From positions 1 through 23,766 of the IMG/VR virus record IMGVR_UViG_3300026519_000635: a DNA stretch of 23,766 bases, one strand, 5' to 3'. The notes under the pieces are model-generated. The model saw only the letters and a program-made list of their open reading frames with translations. It was not told the origin of the DNA and ran no database searches. Source of the DNA: a virus. Positions 1 to 7,308 of the stretch are shown in pieces; within the stretch, counting starts at the first letter, position 1; each line of letters opens with the position of its first letter. A program made the translations under genes and the position numbers.

Positions 1-1095
1 CTAGCGTTTCCGACGTTTCCGACCGCCGTTTCCGACATCCGTTCCGGCCCTGTTCTCGAGCTTCAGGACCGCGGCCTCGGCCAGCCGGCGCGTGCGGGGC
101 AGATAGGTGTCGATGATCCGCTGGCAGTAGTCGATGCGGTGGCCGGATATCGAGGCGATCTCGGGCACCGTGCAGCCGGCCTCCGCCAGGCGGACGACGG
201 CGGTCCGTCTCAGGTCCGAGAAGCGGACGCCATCGACACCGGCTTCGCGCATGATGCGTCGGACCGTGTGCCGGAAATGGTCGGCGTGCCAGGGGCGGCC
301 ACGTTCGTCGGCGACGATCACCGGACAGTGGCGCGACGCCTGTTCGAGCGCCAGCCTGAGGGGCCCGGCCGCCGGTATCTGCAGATACGTGCCGGTCTTT
401 CCCTGCCGCACATGCAGGACCTCGCCGTCGTAGTCGCTCCATGTCATCCTAAGGACGTCGCCCACGCGCTGCGCGGTCCAGACGGCCAGCAGGTAGGCGA
501 GGCGCACTGACGGTCGACCCATGCGGTCGCAAGCCTCCAGAAAGCGCCGCTCCTGGTCATGTGTCCACACTGCCTGCCTGGGACGTGTGCGCAGCTGCCG
601 GAAGGCGCGGGCGGGGTTGTGGTCGCAGTAGCCCTCGCGAATTCCGAACGAGAACAGAAGGCGGAGCACGCGGATCTGGTAGTTCGTCTGCCATGGCGTC
701 GCGGCCCCGGCACGCTTGAGCGCCTGCACGACGCGAGGCGTGATGTCCGCGAGCCGTTCCTCTCCGAAGAGTTCGTCCAGTATCCCGAGGTGCCGGTCGT
801 AATCCCGCCTGGTCCGCTCGGCGAGTTCGCGGAAGTCGTCGTGAGCCTTGTATAGCCCTATGAGCCAGCGCACGGTTCCCGGTCGGGGCGCTCCGAGGAC
901 GCCGCGTGCGACATCGATGCGGTACCGGTCGGCCTCGGCATTCAGCTCCTCGGCCTCGCGGACGGCGATGGCGTAGTCGTCGGAGAGCCGACGGTCCCGG
1001 AAACCGAGGCGGCGGAGGGAGGGGCTGGGGCTCCAGTAATGGAGCCTCTTACCGCCCCGCCGCCCCTTGACGCTGAAGTGCCTTGGCCGCTTCAC
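1..1095 (-). CDS. int: Phage tyrosine recombinase (integrase)
   Basis: Site-specific recombinase expected to integrate the phage into the host chromosome. The 364-residue length is normal for phage integrases. An N-terminal arm/SAM-like region covers about residues 70-170 and the catalytic domain about 175-345. Visible catalytic positions are Arg210 (AQRVGD), Lys233 (QGKTGT), Arg296 in SDLRRT, His319 (SGHR) and the nucleophile Tyr331 (DTYLPR). The usual box II histidine is Ser293; from memory this variant occurs in related alphaproteobacterial phage integrases. The start is GTG and lies 47 bp inside the upstream small gene, so expression of the two is probably linked. The C-terminus is strongly basic (GGRKRRKR), encoded by a short direct repeat. 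Identity is confident; the attachment site is not visible. Confidence 0.95.
   Translation of the reverse strand: MKRPRHFSVKGRRGGKRLHYWSPSPSLRRLGFRDRRLSDDYAIAVREAEELNAEADRYRIDVARGVLGAPRPGTVRWLIGLYKAHDDFRELAERTRRDYDRHLGILDELFGEERLADITPRVVQALKRAGAATPWQTNYQIRVLRLLFSFGIREGYCDHNPARAFRQLRTRPRQAVWTHDQERRFLEACDRMGRPSVRLAYLLAVWTAQRVGDVLRMTWSDYDGEVLHVRQGKTGTYLQIPAAGPLRLALEQASRHCPVIVADERGRPWHADHFRHTVRRIMREAGVDGVRFSDLRRTAVVRLAEAGCTVPEIASISGHRIDYCQRIIDTYLPRTRRLAEAAVLKLENRAGTDVGNGGRKRRKR
5..36. repeat. Three copies of CGTTTCCGA at the 3' end of int
   Basis: The 9-mer CGTTTCCGA occurs at 5-13, 14-22 and 27-35, the first two copies in tandem. It encodes the basic C-terminal tail of the integrase. It could be a slippage product, or arm-type or core sequence of an attachment site overlapping the integrase end. 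The sequence alone does not decide. Confidence 0.5.
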
Positions 1096-1321
1096 GCTCG
1101 ATCCTCCCGACTATGGCCTCCTCGCGCGAGGATGCAGCGTCGGGGTTCCGGCCGTCGATCCATGCCTTGAGGCATGTTTCCGACCACCTCGGACCGTCCG
1201 GCAACTCGACGTCCGGGCGCGGGAAGAGGCCGAGCCGGCGGGCGCGCTGGAAGTCCCGCCAGCGACGGAAGCCGGCGAGGGCCGCGGCTTCGATCTCGGG
1301 CAGCAGGCGGGGAACGGTCAT
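1049..1321 (-). CDS. Small AlpA/excisionase-like wHTH protein
   Basis: A 90-residue protein directly upstream of the integrase. The segment GLFPRPDVELPDGPRW followed by LKAWIDGR (about residues 32-57) resembles AlpA-type winged-helix DNA-binding proteins, where a GxFPRP stretch and a tryptophan precede the 'aWi' recognition helix. Proteins of this kind act as excisionases or as regulators of integrase expression, which suits the position. The start ATG at 1321 forms an ATGA overlap with the previous gene, and the 3' end overlaps the integrase by 47 bp. Excisionase function is inferred from fold and position. Confidence 0.6.
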   Translation of the reverse strand: MTVPRLLPEIEAAALAGFRRWRDFQRARRLGLFPRPDVELPDGPRWSETCLKAWIDGRNPDAASSREEAIVGRIEREAAKALQRQGAAGR

Positions 1322-1629
1322 TCGACCTCCTCTTCCAGCCACTCGACGGCGGCGAGGATCTCCCGCTCGAACTGGTCGAACGCATCGAGAAGCGTGTCGA
1401 GGCTCCCCTGGATGCTGTTGTCGATGTCCTGCCACGGTATGGCGAGCCGCTCCAGCGTCGCCCGGGCGCTGTTGAGCGAGCGCCGGGTAACGGCGGCCAG
1501 CTTCTTCGGGGTCATCGGTCCGGCCATCGCCCGCTCGGCGCGCGTCACCCTCCGCGGGCGCCCGAACTGGCCCTGCGGGCGGGCGCCTTTCCTGGCGGGC
1601 TCGACGTCGGGAAAAAGCATACTGGTCAT
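1318..1629 (-). CDS. Hypothetical protein, first gene of the integrase operon
   Basis: A 103-residue protein not assigned to a family. It has a basic, glycine- and arginine-rich N-terminus (residues 10-35) and then two helical stretches. The second is acidic and could form a coiled coil (about 75-103, ending EWLEEEVE). It is joined by an ATGA overlap to the AlpA-like gene, so int, the AlpA-like gene and this one look like a single leftward unit. The ATG at 1629 is taken; an in-frame ATG at 1620 is an alternative, and neither has a strong ribosome site. The PKKLAAVTRRSLNSARATLERL segment might be an HTH-like pair of helices, but I would not assign DNA binding. Confidence 0.65.
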   Translation of the reverse strand: MTSMLFPDVEPARKGARPQGQFGRPRRVTRAERAMAGPMTPKKLAAVTRRSLNSARATLERLAIPWQDIDNSIQGSLDTLLDAFDQFEREILAAVEWLEEEVE

Positions 1630-1644
1630 CGCGCATCACCATCA

Positions 1645-1692
1645 TACACACAATATACACGTTCCCCATTGACGGGGACGTTATAGTGTGTA
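1645..1692. promoter_or_regulatory. Dyad operator candidate between hicA and the int operon
   Basis: An 11-bp arm TACACACAATA (1645-1655) is repeated inverted as TATAGTGTGTA (1682-1692), matching at 10 of 11 positions. Nested inside is a second, shorter dyad, GTTCCCC / GGGGAC (1661-1679). The right arm reaches the -10 box proposed for hicA. HicB proteins with an RHH domain usually bind operators of their own promoter, so this is the expected autoregulatory site; it may also affect the divergent int operon. Confidence 0.55.
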
Positions 1693-1696
1693 GTAT
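1669..1696 (+). promoter_or_regulatory. Candidate promoter of hicAB
   Basis: TTGACG (1669-1674) and TAGTAT (1691-1696) with a 16-bp spacer resemble a sigma70 promoter. A transcript starting near 1703 would have a leader of about 19 nt holding the GGGAGGAG ribosome site of hicA. The boxes lie within the dyad at 1645-1692. Confidence 0.5.
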
Positions 1697-1721
1697 ATAC
1701 ACATCGAAGGGGCGGGAGGAG

Positions 1722-1913
1722 ATGGACAGCAGGACGGTCATCCGAAAACTCGAGGAAGCCGGCTGGAAGCTGGTACGCACACGCGGCAGCCATCACCACT
1801 TCCGGCATCCAGAGCGGCCCGGCGTCGTCACCGTCCCGCATCCGAGAAAGGATCTCCCGCCCGGGACGCTGCGCTCCATCGAGAGACAGAGTGGCGTGAA
1901 ACTGAGGAGTTGA
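1722..1913 (+). CDS. hicA: HicA-type mRNA interferase toxin
   Basis: A 63-residue toxin of the HicA family, small dsRBD-like ribonucleases that cut mRNA and stall translation. The hallmark GSHHHF (residues 22-27) carries the catalytic histidine region, preceded by KLEEAGWKLVRTRG and followed by VTVPHP and the C-terminal helix LRSIERQSGV, as in typical HicA proteins. The ATG at 1722 was chosen because it follows GGGAGGAG at a good distance and gives the usual length; a longer reading from 1686 would start inside the promoter. The antitoxin gene begins 3 bp downstream. The pair faces opposite to the genes on both sides, like an inserted cassette that may stabilise the prophage. Confidence 0.92.
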   Translation: MDSRTVIRKLEEAGWKLVRTRGSHHHFRHPERPGVVTVPHPRKDLPPGTLRSIERQSGVKLRS

Positions 1914-1916
1914 GCG

Positions 1917-2348
1917 ATGTCCGTGCGGTGGTATCCGGCTGTTGTCGAGCGGGCGAAGGACGGCTTCGGCGTCGTCTTCCCCGACGTTCCCGGCTGCACG
2001 AGCGCCGGCGACACCGTCGAGGAGGCACTCAGCAACGCCGCCGAGGCGCTCGAAGGGCACATCGAGCTGCTGGTCGAGCACGGGGAGCCCGTGCCCGAGC
2101 CGGGACCTCCGGACGCGCCCGTCCCCGACTGGCTCGGTGAGGATGTGGACGTTGTCGTTCGCGTGCTGGTGCCGGTCGAGATGCCGGGCCGGGCTATGCG
2201 GCTGAACATCACCCTCGACGAGGGGCTCGTGCGCCGTATCGACAGGGTCGCCCGCGCGCTCGGCATGAGCCGTTCGGGTTTTCTCGCCGAGGCCGCCCGC
2301 CGCATGCTGCGTGAGCGCGGCGACGGGCAGGGAAAGGAAGCGGCCTGA
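1917..2348 (+). CDS. hicB: HicB-type antitoxin with C-terminal RHH domain
   Basis: Antitoxin partner of HicA. The N-terminal half has the degraded RNase H-like HicB fold (YPAVVERAKDGFGVVFPDVPGCTSAGDTVEEAL, cited in part as FPDVPGCTSAGDT at about residues 21-33), which binds and blocks the toxin. Residues 94-132 (MRLNITLDEGLVRRIDRVA, GMSRSGFLAEAARRML) form a ribbon-helix-helix DNA-binding domain, so the protein should also repress its own promoter. A proline-rich linker (about 57-72) joins the two. It starts 3 bp after the hicA stop and ends 2 bp before the stop of the convergent leftward operon, leaving no room for a terminator of usual size. Confidence 0.92.
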   Translation: MSVRWYPAVVERAKDGFGVVFPDVPGCTSAGDTVEEALSNAAEALEGHIELLVEHGEPVPEPGPPDAPVPDWLGEDVDVVVRVLVPVEMPGRAMRLNITLDEGLVRRIDRVARALGMSRSGFLAEAARRMLRERGDGQGKEAA

Positions 2349-2350
2349 CG

Positions 2351-2746
2351 TCATCGGTGCCCGTCCCTCTCCGTCATGGCGAGGTCGGGCCACGACAGGC
2401 CGTAATGATCGCACACTTCCGTTGCGGTTTCCTCGTCCACCGGCCCCAGCAGATGCCGCGCGAGCTCCCGCAGCCGACGGTTCTCCGCCTGCAGATCGCC
2501 GGACGCATCCTCCGTGCTGCGGAAGTGGACGGGAGACACGCCCATCGGATCGTCAGCCTGTGGCCGCAGAACATGCGCCAAACGGCGCATGGCGGGCGCC
2601 AGATGACGCAGGAAGTCGGGGTGCGCGGCATCTGTCATCACCAACAGTGCATGCTGTGCTGCCGCCTTGAGCTCTGCGACGCGCCGTCGCAGAATGCAGA
2701 TCTCCATGGCGGGATCTTCTCCTGCCGACGTAAGGCCTTGGCTCAT
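2351..2746 (-). CDS. Hypothetical protein, last gene of the leftward early operon
   Basis: A 131-residue protein that I do not recognise. It is mostly helical, with an N-terminal stretch EICILRRRVAELKAAAQHAL (about 15-34) and a second leucine/arginine-rich helix LQAENRRLRELARHLLGP (about 84-101) of coiled-coil character. The acidic C-terminal part ends in DLAMTERDGHR. The ATG at 2746 overlaps the previous stop as ATGA; an in-frame ATG at 2707 is possible. As part of the recombination operon it should be made early after infection or induction. No function is assigned. Confidence 0.65.
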   Translation of the reverse strand: MSQGLTSAGEDPAMEICILRRRVAELKAAAQHALLVMTDAAHPDFLRHLAPAMRRLAHVLRPQADDPMGVSPVHFRSTEDASGDLQAENRRLRELARHLLGPVDEETATEVCDHYGLSWPDLAMTERDGHR

Positions 2747-2964
2747 CGCGCACGCGTCTCCGGCACGAAGGCGGCGACGGCGGCCTCCCAGCGAATGCCC
2801 CACCACACGTCCATGCGCCTGCGGTAGGCCACGCTCTTAGGCTCCATGCCGAGCCGCTCGCCCAGGATCCGGTCGGCACCTGCGACGCCGTGGCGTTCGG
2901 CCAGGGCGAGCCATACCTCGCGCACTTCCTCCGGGCCGCGGAAGACGGGTTTGCGCCTCGGCAT
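2743..2964 (-). CDS. Small hypothetical protein, possible HTH
   Basis: A 73-residue protein downstream of the RecT-like gene, joined to it by a TGATG overlap and to the next gene by ATGA. The segment LALAERHGVAGADRILGERLGMEPKSVAYRRR (read in short pieces, residues about 18-50) has the spacing of a helix-turn-helix, with GMEPKSVAYRRR as a possible recognition helix. It lacks a clear family signature. It is encoded in the recombination operon, so a role in regulating or assisting recombination is possible but not shown. Confidence 0.65.
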   Translation of the reverse strand: MPRRKPVFRGPEEVREVWLALAERHGVAGADRILGERLGMEPKSVAYRRRMDVWWGIRWEAAVAAFVPETRAR

Positions 2965-3929
2965 CACAGCATCGCCTCCTGTTCCGGTGTGGAGGCCAGC
3001 GCCTCGGCCGTCTCGAGCTCCGCCTGGAAGGCATCGCGCATCGCCTCCGGAGCGCGCTTCGCGAGCATGCGCAGCGCCGGCATGTTGGCGGCGGCGAGAC
3101 CGGGCCGCTCCTCCGGGCCGGCGGCGGCCATCAGGCGGCGATACTCGGTCAGCCAGTCGCCGCCCGTGGCCACGGCCGCAGCGACTGAGCCGTCGGCAGC
3201 ATGGACGTTCAGCGACCCGCCCTTCTTCGCTGCCGTCTTCTTCTTCTGCCGCTCTCCCTCGGGCGGGCCTTTCCGCTCCGTCTCGGATGCCGCTTCTGCG
3301 CCGTTTTCGATCCGTTCCGCCTGTGGCAACAGCTTGGCCTTCAGCCCGGCGACGCCGCGCGCCAGCCTTTCGCCATCCCCTTCCGGGGAGGCCGGCGCAT
3401 GGTCGATGTCGGCGATCTCTTCGGCCACCGCCATGCCCTTGAGGACATCTGGAAACACGTCCCGGAGGGCGAACGCCCTGGCGCGCATCTGGAGCATGCG
3501 CTTCGGGTACTGCTGCCACGGCCCGGTCTTGTTCAGTAGCCCGGCGCGCTTGGCGTCCTCGGCCGTGAACTCGCGGGTGACCGGCGCTTCGCCGCGCCGC
3601 TTCACGGTGCATCGCGCACCGGCGTCCGTCACCTCCTCCTCGATGGCCTCGAGGAGGCCGCTCGCCCGCACCAGCGCGAGGACGGCATCGCCCCAGAGCG
3701 CCGGCCGACCGTTGATCACGGCGATGTTCTGCATGGCCTGCAGGGGCGGCAGACCGAGCTCCATGCCCCACTGGATGGCCACCAGCACGTTGCCCGGGTT
3801 GTTCTGGAAATCCTTCGGCACGATGCTCGATTTCGCCAGGACTTCGGCCGCCTTCAGCGCCTGGTCGAAGTCCCGAGGGATCATGCTGTTGATGTCCTGT
3901 CGCCGTGCCGGAACCGCGGCATCCGTCAT
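2964..3929 (-). CDS. recT: RecT-like single-strand annealing protein
   Basis: A 321-residue protein of the RecT-type annealing recombinases, which coat single-stranded DNA made by the partner exonuclease and pair it with complementary DNA. The core lies at about residues 15-175: GNVLVAIQWGMELGLPPLQA (46-65), VINGRPALWGDAVLALVR (71-88), KTGPWQQYPKRMLQMRARAF (134-153) and RDVFPDVLKGMAVAEE (156-171), all familiar from phage RecT proteins. A basic linker KKKTAAKKG near residue 210 and a helical C-terminal tail follow; these are not part of the core. The start ATG at 3929 forms an ATGA overlap with the exonuclease gene, as expected for a two-component recombination pair. Confidence 0.88.
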   Translation of the reverse strand: MTDAAVPARRQDINSMIPRDFDQALKAAEVLAKSSIVPKDFQNNPGNVLVAIQWGMELGLPPLQAMQNIAVINGRPALWGDAVLALVRASGLLEAIEEEVTDAGARCTVKRRGEAPVTREFTAEDAKRAGLLNKTGPWQQYPKRMLQMRARAFALRDVFPDVLKGMAVAEEIADIDHAPASPEGDGERLARGVAGLKAKLLPQAERIENGAEAASETERKGPPEGERQKKKTAAKKGGSLNVHAADGSVAAAVATGGDWLTEYRRLMAAAGPEERPGLAAANMPALRMLAKRAPEAMRDAFQAELETAEALASTPEQEAML

Positions 3930-4861
3930 GCTGCCATCTCCTCGTTCTCGGGTCTGACCTTCAGCAGGAACCGCCGGCTTTCCGTTTCCCGCTCGAATTC
4001 GCGCACGATGTCCGGGTGGGCTTTTCGGAGCGCCTTCGTATCGAGGCGCTTGGACGCGACCGCCTTCCACGTGGCGAGCGTCCGGCCATCCGGAGCGTCG
4101 AGCCGCTCCGCGTCCGCCATCGCCTTCTGTATGGCGGCGAGCAGTTCCTTCTCGCGCGTTTCGAGGGCCTTGAGCTCGGCCCGCAGGGCGGCGAGCTGTT
4201 CGGCCGCTTCCACGATGTCCGGCGGTGCCATGAGCACCCTGTCCGGCTCGTGACGCGGCCACCGGCGCCGGATATCATCGAGCGTACGAGGTTCCGGCGG
4301 CACGCGCGGCTCGACGTGCTCGCGCCAGAAACGGAGCTCCTCCTCGAAGAGAGCCCCGACGAGCTCGTCGTCCCGGTGGATGCGGTAGATGCGGAACAGG
4401 CGCTCGCCCAGGAACAGCACCGCGACATCGGCCCAGCGGCGGCCGGTGACGCCGAGGTAATGCTGCACCTGGGCGAGGTAATGCTCCGGGATTTCGTCGG
4501 TGCCTTCCTCGCCCCAATCATCGGACCGTCGCGCTGCCGTCTTGACTTCCAGCACGCCCGGGCCGCGCTCGTGAGCGACGATCTCGCGGTCGAGGTTGGC
4601 GAGGATGACCGGATGGTCCGGATGCGCCAGCGTGCGGTTGACGCGCCGGAGCTTCGCGCCCGTCCGTCGGGCATATTCCTCGGCCACGACGTCCTCGAGG
4701 ACCCGGCCCCAGTAGGTGGCCGCGGTGTCCGGCTGCGGCTGGCGCTCGCCGATCTTCTCGAGGTAGACCTCCAGGGGCGTGCGCCAGGGCGAGAGGCCGA
4801 GGATCGCGGCGGCGTCCGAGCCGCCGATGCCGCGCGTGCGATCCATCACGGTATCGGTCAC
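3926..4861 (-). CDS. YqaJ-like phage recombination exonuclease
   Basis: A 311-residue protein of the YqaJ viral recombinase family, lambda-exonuclease-fold enzymes that resect double-stranded ends. The N-terminus has the family motif RTRGIGGSDAAAILGLSPW (about residues 8-26). The metal-binding nuclease residues are seen in NLDREI (Asp91) and LEVKTA (Glu105, Lys107), followed by the helix AQVQHYLGVTG. The C-terminal third is a predicted coiled coil (AELKALETREKELLAAIQKAM). A GTG start at 4861 is preferred because it makes a GTGA overlap with the upstream stop; GTG at 4867 and ATG at 4846 are alternatives. It is translationally linked to the RecT-like gene. Confidence 0.88.
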   Translation of the reverse strand: MTDTVMDRTRGIGGSDAAAILGLSPWRTPLEVYLEKIGERQPQPDTAATYWGRVLEDVVAEEYARRTGAKLRRVNRTLAHPDHPVILANLDREIVAHERGPGVLEVKTAARRSDDWGEEGTDEIPEHYLAQVQHYLGVTGRRWADVAVLFLGERLFRIYRIHRDDELVGALFEEELRFWREHVEPRVPPEPRTLDDIRRRWPRHEPDRVLMAPPDIVEAAEQLAALRAELKALETREKELLAAIQKAMADAERLDAPDGRTLATWKAVASKRLDTKALRKAHPDIVREFERETESRRFLLKVRPENEEMAA

Positions 4862-5127
4862 GCCCACCTCCGCAGCGGCGAAAACTCGCCCTCCTCCTCG
4901 GCATCCGCGAGGGCTCGCAGCGAGGAGGCGAGGCTTTCGAGATCATGGCGCAGCGCCAGTCGGTCGAGTTCGTCGGCGAACCGCGCGCAGTCGAAGTCGT
5001 GGACGAGATGCCGGGCGGCGTAGTTGCGATCGGCCATGTCGGCCACGGCATCGCGAAGCCATTCCGCGGCTTCGGCCAACTGGGCCGTCGTGGTGGCTGT
5101 GGGTTCGGGAATGTCGGGAGCGCTCAT
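4858..5127 (-). CDS. Hypothetical protein in the recombination operon
   Basis: An 89-residue acidic, helical protein without a recognised domain. It starts at an ATGA overlap with the upstream gene and ends at a GTGA overlap with the exonuclease gene. The sequence holds two long helices (AQLAEAAEWLRDAVADMA and RFADELDRLALRHDLESLAS) and ends FSPLRRWA. Its place just before the exonuclease suggests an early role, possibly an accessory to recombination or an inhibitor of a host nuclease, but nothing in the sequence proves this. Confidence 0.65.
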   Translation of the reverse strand: MSAPDIPEPTATTTAQLAEAAEWLRDAVADMADRNYAARHLVHDFDCARFADELDRLALRHDLESLASSLRALADAEEEGEFSPLRRWA

Positions 5128-5366
5128 GACAGGATCCAGACGGCGAGCAGGCCCGCCACGAATCCCACCGCCACGACGGCGGCCACGACCGCGGCGTCCT
5201 CCACCGCGCGCTTGATCCGGCGGTAGCGCGCGAGCTCCTCGAGATCGGCCTGCACGCTCCTCAGCCTCCGGATCGCGCTGTCGCGCTCGCGGCGGGCCTG
5301 CCCGAGCTCGCGCTCCAGGCGCTCGATCCGGGCGGACGGGGGAAATCTCAGAATCTCGGCTTCCAT
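5124..5366 (-). CDS. Small coiled-coil, C-tail-anchored membrane protein
   Basis: An 80-residue protein, the first gene of the leftward early operon. Residues about 12-50 form a charged coiled coil (RIERLERELGQARRERDSAIRRLR), and the C-terminus is one hydrophobic segment (VVAAVVAVGFVAGLLAVWIL) ending right after it, so it should be tail-anchored with the coil in the cytoplasm. The ATG at 5366 follows AGGGAG by 5 nt; a longer reading from 5468 would run through the operators. The family is unknown. Small early membrane proteins of this shape can be exclusion or host-takeover factors, which is speculation here. Confidence 0.7.
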   Translation of the reverse strand: MEAEILRFPPSARIERLERELGQARRERDSAIRRLRSVQADLEELARYRRIKRAVEDAAVVAAVVAVGFVAGLLAVWILS

Positions 5367-5394
5367 CGTCACTCCCTTGGCGAGGACGTGGACA

Positions 5395-5422
5395 GGATTC
5401 AACAAAGTGTTGAATATGTCAA
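5395..5422 (-). promoter_or_regulatory. Candidate early leftward promoter (PL)
   Basis: On the minus strand a perfect TTGACA (5422-5417) lies about 50 bp before the first gene of the recombination operon. The -10 is weak: GAATCC at a 16-bp spacer or TTGAAT at 14 bp. The -35 is covered by operator OL2 and the spacer by OL1, the same arrangement as at the cro promoter, which supports the assignment despite the poor -10. Confidence 0.55.
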
Positions 5423-5433
5423 CAGCTTGTAGA
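5399..5433. promoter_or_regulatory. Left operator pair OL1 and OL2
   Basis: OL1 is TCAACA-AAG-TGTTGA (5399-5413), a perfect 6-bp dyad with a 3-bp centre; with flanks it extends to TTCAACA/TGTTGAA. OL2 is TCAACA-GCT-TGTAGA (5419-5433), with one mismatch. The sites start 20 bp apart, about two helical turns, so bound dimers would face the same side. The same site type stands three times beside the repressor gene, so the CI-like repressor, and perhaps Cro, is the likely ligand. Confidence 0.8.
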
Positions 5434-5437
5434 GCAC

Positions 5438-5458
5438 TAGCACATCCCCGACGTGCTA
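5438..5458. promoter_or_regulatory. Second dyad TAGCAC/GTGCTA beside OL
   Basis: A perfect 6-bp inverted repeat, TAGCAC (5438-5443) and GTGCTA (5453-5458), with a 9-bp centre lies just outside OL2. It differs from the TCAACA operators and could bind another regulator or a host factor. It has no T-run, so it is not a terminator. Confidence 0.35.
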
Positions 5459-5500
5459 CCGTTGCCACTCACGTGGGGCATCAGGCCCAAACCGCGACTT

Positions 5501-5529
5501 TTGACCACCTACGGGGCGGGGAGAAAAAT
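5501..5529 (+). promoter_or_regulatory. Candidate promoter of the cargo lipoprotein gene
   Basis: TTGACC (5501-5506) and AAAAAT (5524-5529), 17 bp apart, resemble a sigma70 promoter with a degenerate -10. It sits in the otherwise gene-free 5367-5641 stretch, reads toward the lipoprotein gene and is not covered by the TCAACA operators, so it could be active in a lysogen. Confidence 0.35.
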
Positions 5530-5641
5530 TAACACGCTGCCCGGCGGTGGAATTCAGGCCTCGGGGCTGCGTGGGGGGCTTGCCACAGAGGGCAGGGCGG
5601 GGGATCATCGCTCCATATTCTGCGGAACATGGAGGTGAACG

Positions 5642-6274
5642 ATGTACCGGAGGATCGCCGCGTTTCTGCTGCCGGCCATTCTGGCGGCCTGCGTCACCCC
5701 CCGGACGATGACCCGCGAGGAAATGCTCGACGTGACCTCACGGACATACTGCGGGGTCACGAAGGAGCAGATGCTGAAAGCCGCCGAAGATGTGCTCCGT
5801 CTGAACGATCCGAAGGATGTGGCGATCGCCTGGCCGGACGAGAACACGATGCTCGCCAGGCACCGCTGGCTCGTCTATTTCGTTTTCGGGGTCGGATCCG
5901 GCGAGCACGTCTGGCAGGTCAGGGCGGCCGACCCCGGAGATGATGGATGCCTGAAGGCGCACGTGCTCGTCTCGAACGCCGCCGGAGCGAGCACTTATGG
6001 TGCGTTCGGCATGACGTCGACCGGCGCGTATACTGTATCTCCGGGCACCATCCCGATACCCGGCAATGTGGTGAACCAGCCGGCAGTGTACGAGCTATTT
6101 TGGGCGCAGGTCGACTACATGCTGGGGCGCCGGAGCAGCTGGCCCACCTGCGATGAATGGGACAAGAAGGTGGAAGGGGGAGAGACATACGGCAATATGG
6201 AACCTCTCTGCCTGTTCGTGAACGACCAGCTCAGCCCCGACGACCCCCGTGCGGCCGCGGTCCTGGGCGGATGA
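5642..6274 (+). CDS. Hypothetical lipoprotein, lysogeny cargo candidate
   Basis: A 210-residue protein starting with a lipoprotein signal peptide: MYRRIAAFLLPAILAAC, with lipobox ILAAC and Cys17 as the lipidated residue. The mature protein has no family signature that I recognise; it contains a glycine- and threonine-rich middle (YGAFGMTSTGAYTVSPG), four further cysteines and a C-terminal acidic part. A strong ribosome site GGAGGTGA stands 8 nt before the ATG. It faces away from the early operon, has its own candidate promoter and is not in a phage structural or replication cluster, so it looks like accessory cargo. Envelope-located cargo lipoproteins sometimes block infection by other phages; that is only an idea here. 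Confidence 0.8.
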   Translation: MYRRIAAFLLPAILAACVTPRTMTREEMLDVTSRTYCGVTKEQMLKAAEDVLRLNDPKDVAIAWPDENTMLARHRWLVYFVFGVGSGEHVWQVRAADPGDDGCLKAHVLVSNAAGASTYGAFGMTSTGAYTVSPGTIPIPGNVVNQPAVYELFWAQVDYMLGRRSSWPTCDEWDKKVEGGETYGNMEPLCLFVNDQLSPDDPRAAAVLGG

Positions 6275-6375
6275 GGCGAGGGCAGAAGAGGTGCTGGCTT
6301 ACCATCCATCGTGGCGCAGGGAATCATGGGGCAGATTCGCGCCGAGCGCAGACCGTTGCCAATTTCGGATGACCA

Positions 6376-7305
6376 ATGGCTGGCCGATCGACATTTAGCA
6401 TCGCTTACGACGGGCCGGCCCTGCGGCATGGCAGAATGGATGTGCGGGATCTCGCGCCGGCTCTTTTGGCGCTTGGGGATCTCGTGGACGCGGCGAACCG
6501 CGTCCTGTACGGGGAGAAGGCCGCTCCGGTTAGCGTCCGCGTTTATGCGGTTTCCGGCGGATCGTTCGAGGTCGTTCTTGAGCTTTTTCAGTCGGTTACC
6601 CAATATGTGACGGATTTTCTGACCGGCAGGTCGGCCGACGCCCTGATGAATCTTCAGACTCTTCTGTTCGGCGGCGGCGCCACCGGCCTTGGAACCGGTC
6701 TCGTCTGGGTCATCAAGAAGCTCGGCAGAAGAAGGCCGAAGAAGATCGAGCCTCTGGAAAGCGGGCGTGTGCGCGTGGTGCCACGCGAAGGAGAGAGCTT
6801 CGAAACGACGCGGGACACCATGCGCCTTTACGCCAACATAGAGGTGCGCGTGGCTGCTTCCCACGTCGTGAAGCCGCTGGAAAATGAAGGAATCGACCGC
6901 TTGGTCATTCGCGGCGACGAGGCGGAGATCGAAGTCAGAAAGCATGAGCTGCCGTTCTTTGATCCTCCGGACAAGCCGGAAACGACGATCATCGACGACG
7001 TCCAGAAGAAAGCCTTCAAGATCGTCCGCCTCTCCTTCAAGGACGAGCCGACATGGCGCCTCCACGATGGCGAGGCGGAAATAAGTGCAAAGGTGACGGA
7101 CGAGGAGTTCCTGAAGAAAATCGACCGGAACCAGATCCGGTTCGCGAAGGGTGATACGCTCATTTGCCTGGTGCGCGTCGTTCAGAAGGAGACTCCTTCA
7201 GGCCTGAAGACGAGCTATACGATCGAAAGAGTGCTTGAGCATATGACTGCTAAACAACAGCTTGATCTGCCGATAAATGGGGAAAGCGATCTGGACAACG
7301 ACTGA
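6376..7305 (+). CDS. Membrane-associated protein of unknown family, cargo
   Basis: A 309-residue protein. The N-terminal domain ([40 protein letters not shown], quoted here in short as [20 protein letters not shown], residues 21-40) is compact and conserved-looking; I recall similar proteins scattered through bacterial genomes and prophages but cannot name a characterised member. A glycine-rich hydrophobic segment ([20 protein letters not shown], about 97-116) could be one membrane pass, followed by a basic patch [10 protein letters not shown]. The rest, about 125-295, is rich in predicted beta strands and charged residues. No enzyme motif is seen. No good ribosome site precedes the ATG at 6376; a second in-frame ATG lies at 6436. 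The layout of N-domain, membrane pass and C-domain would fit a sensor-effector, without proof. Confidence 0.75.
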   Translation: MAGRSTFSIAYDGPALRHGRMDVRDLAPALLALGDLVDAANRVLYGEKAAPVSVRVYAVSGGSFEVVLELFQSVTQYVTDFLTGRSADALMNLQTLLFGGGATGLGTGLVWVIKKLGRRRPKKIEPLESGRVRVVPREGESFETTRDTMRLYANIEVRVAASHVVKPLENEGIDRLVIRGDEAEIEVRKHELPFFDPPDKPETTIIDDVQKKAFKIVRLSFKDEPTWRLHDGEAEISAKVTDEEFLKKIDRNQIRFAKGDTLICLVRVVQKETPSGLKTSYTIERVLEHMTAKQQLDLPINGESDLDND

Positions 7306-7308
7306 ACC

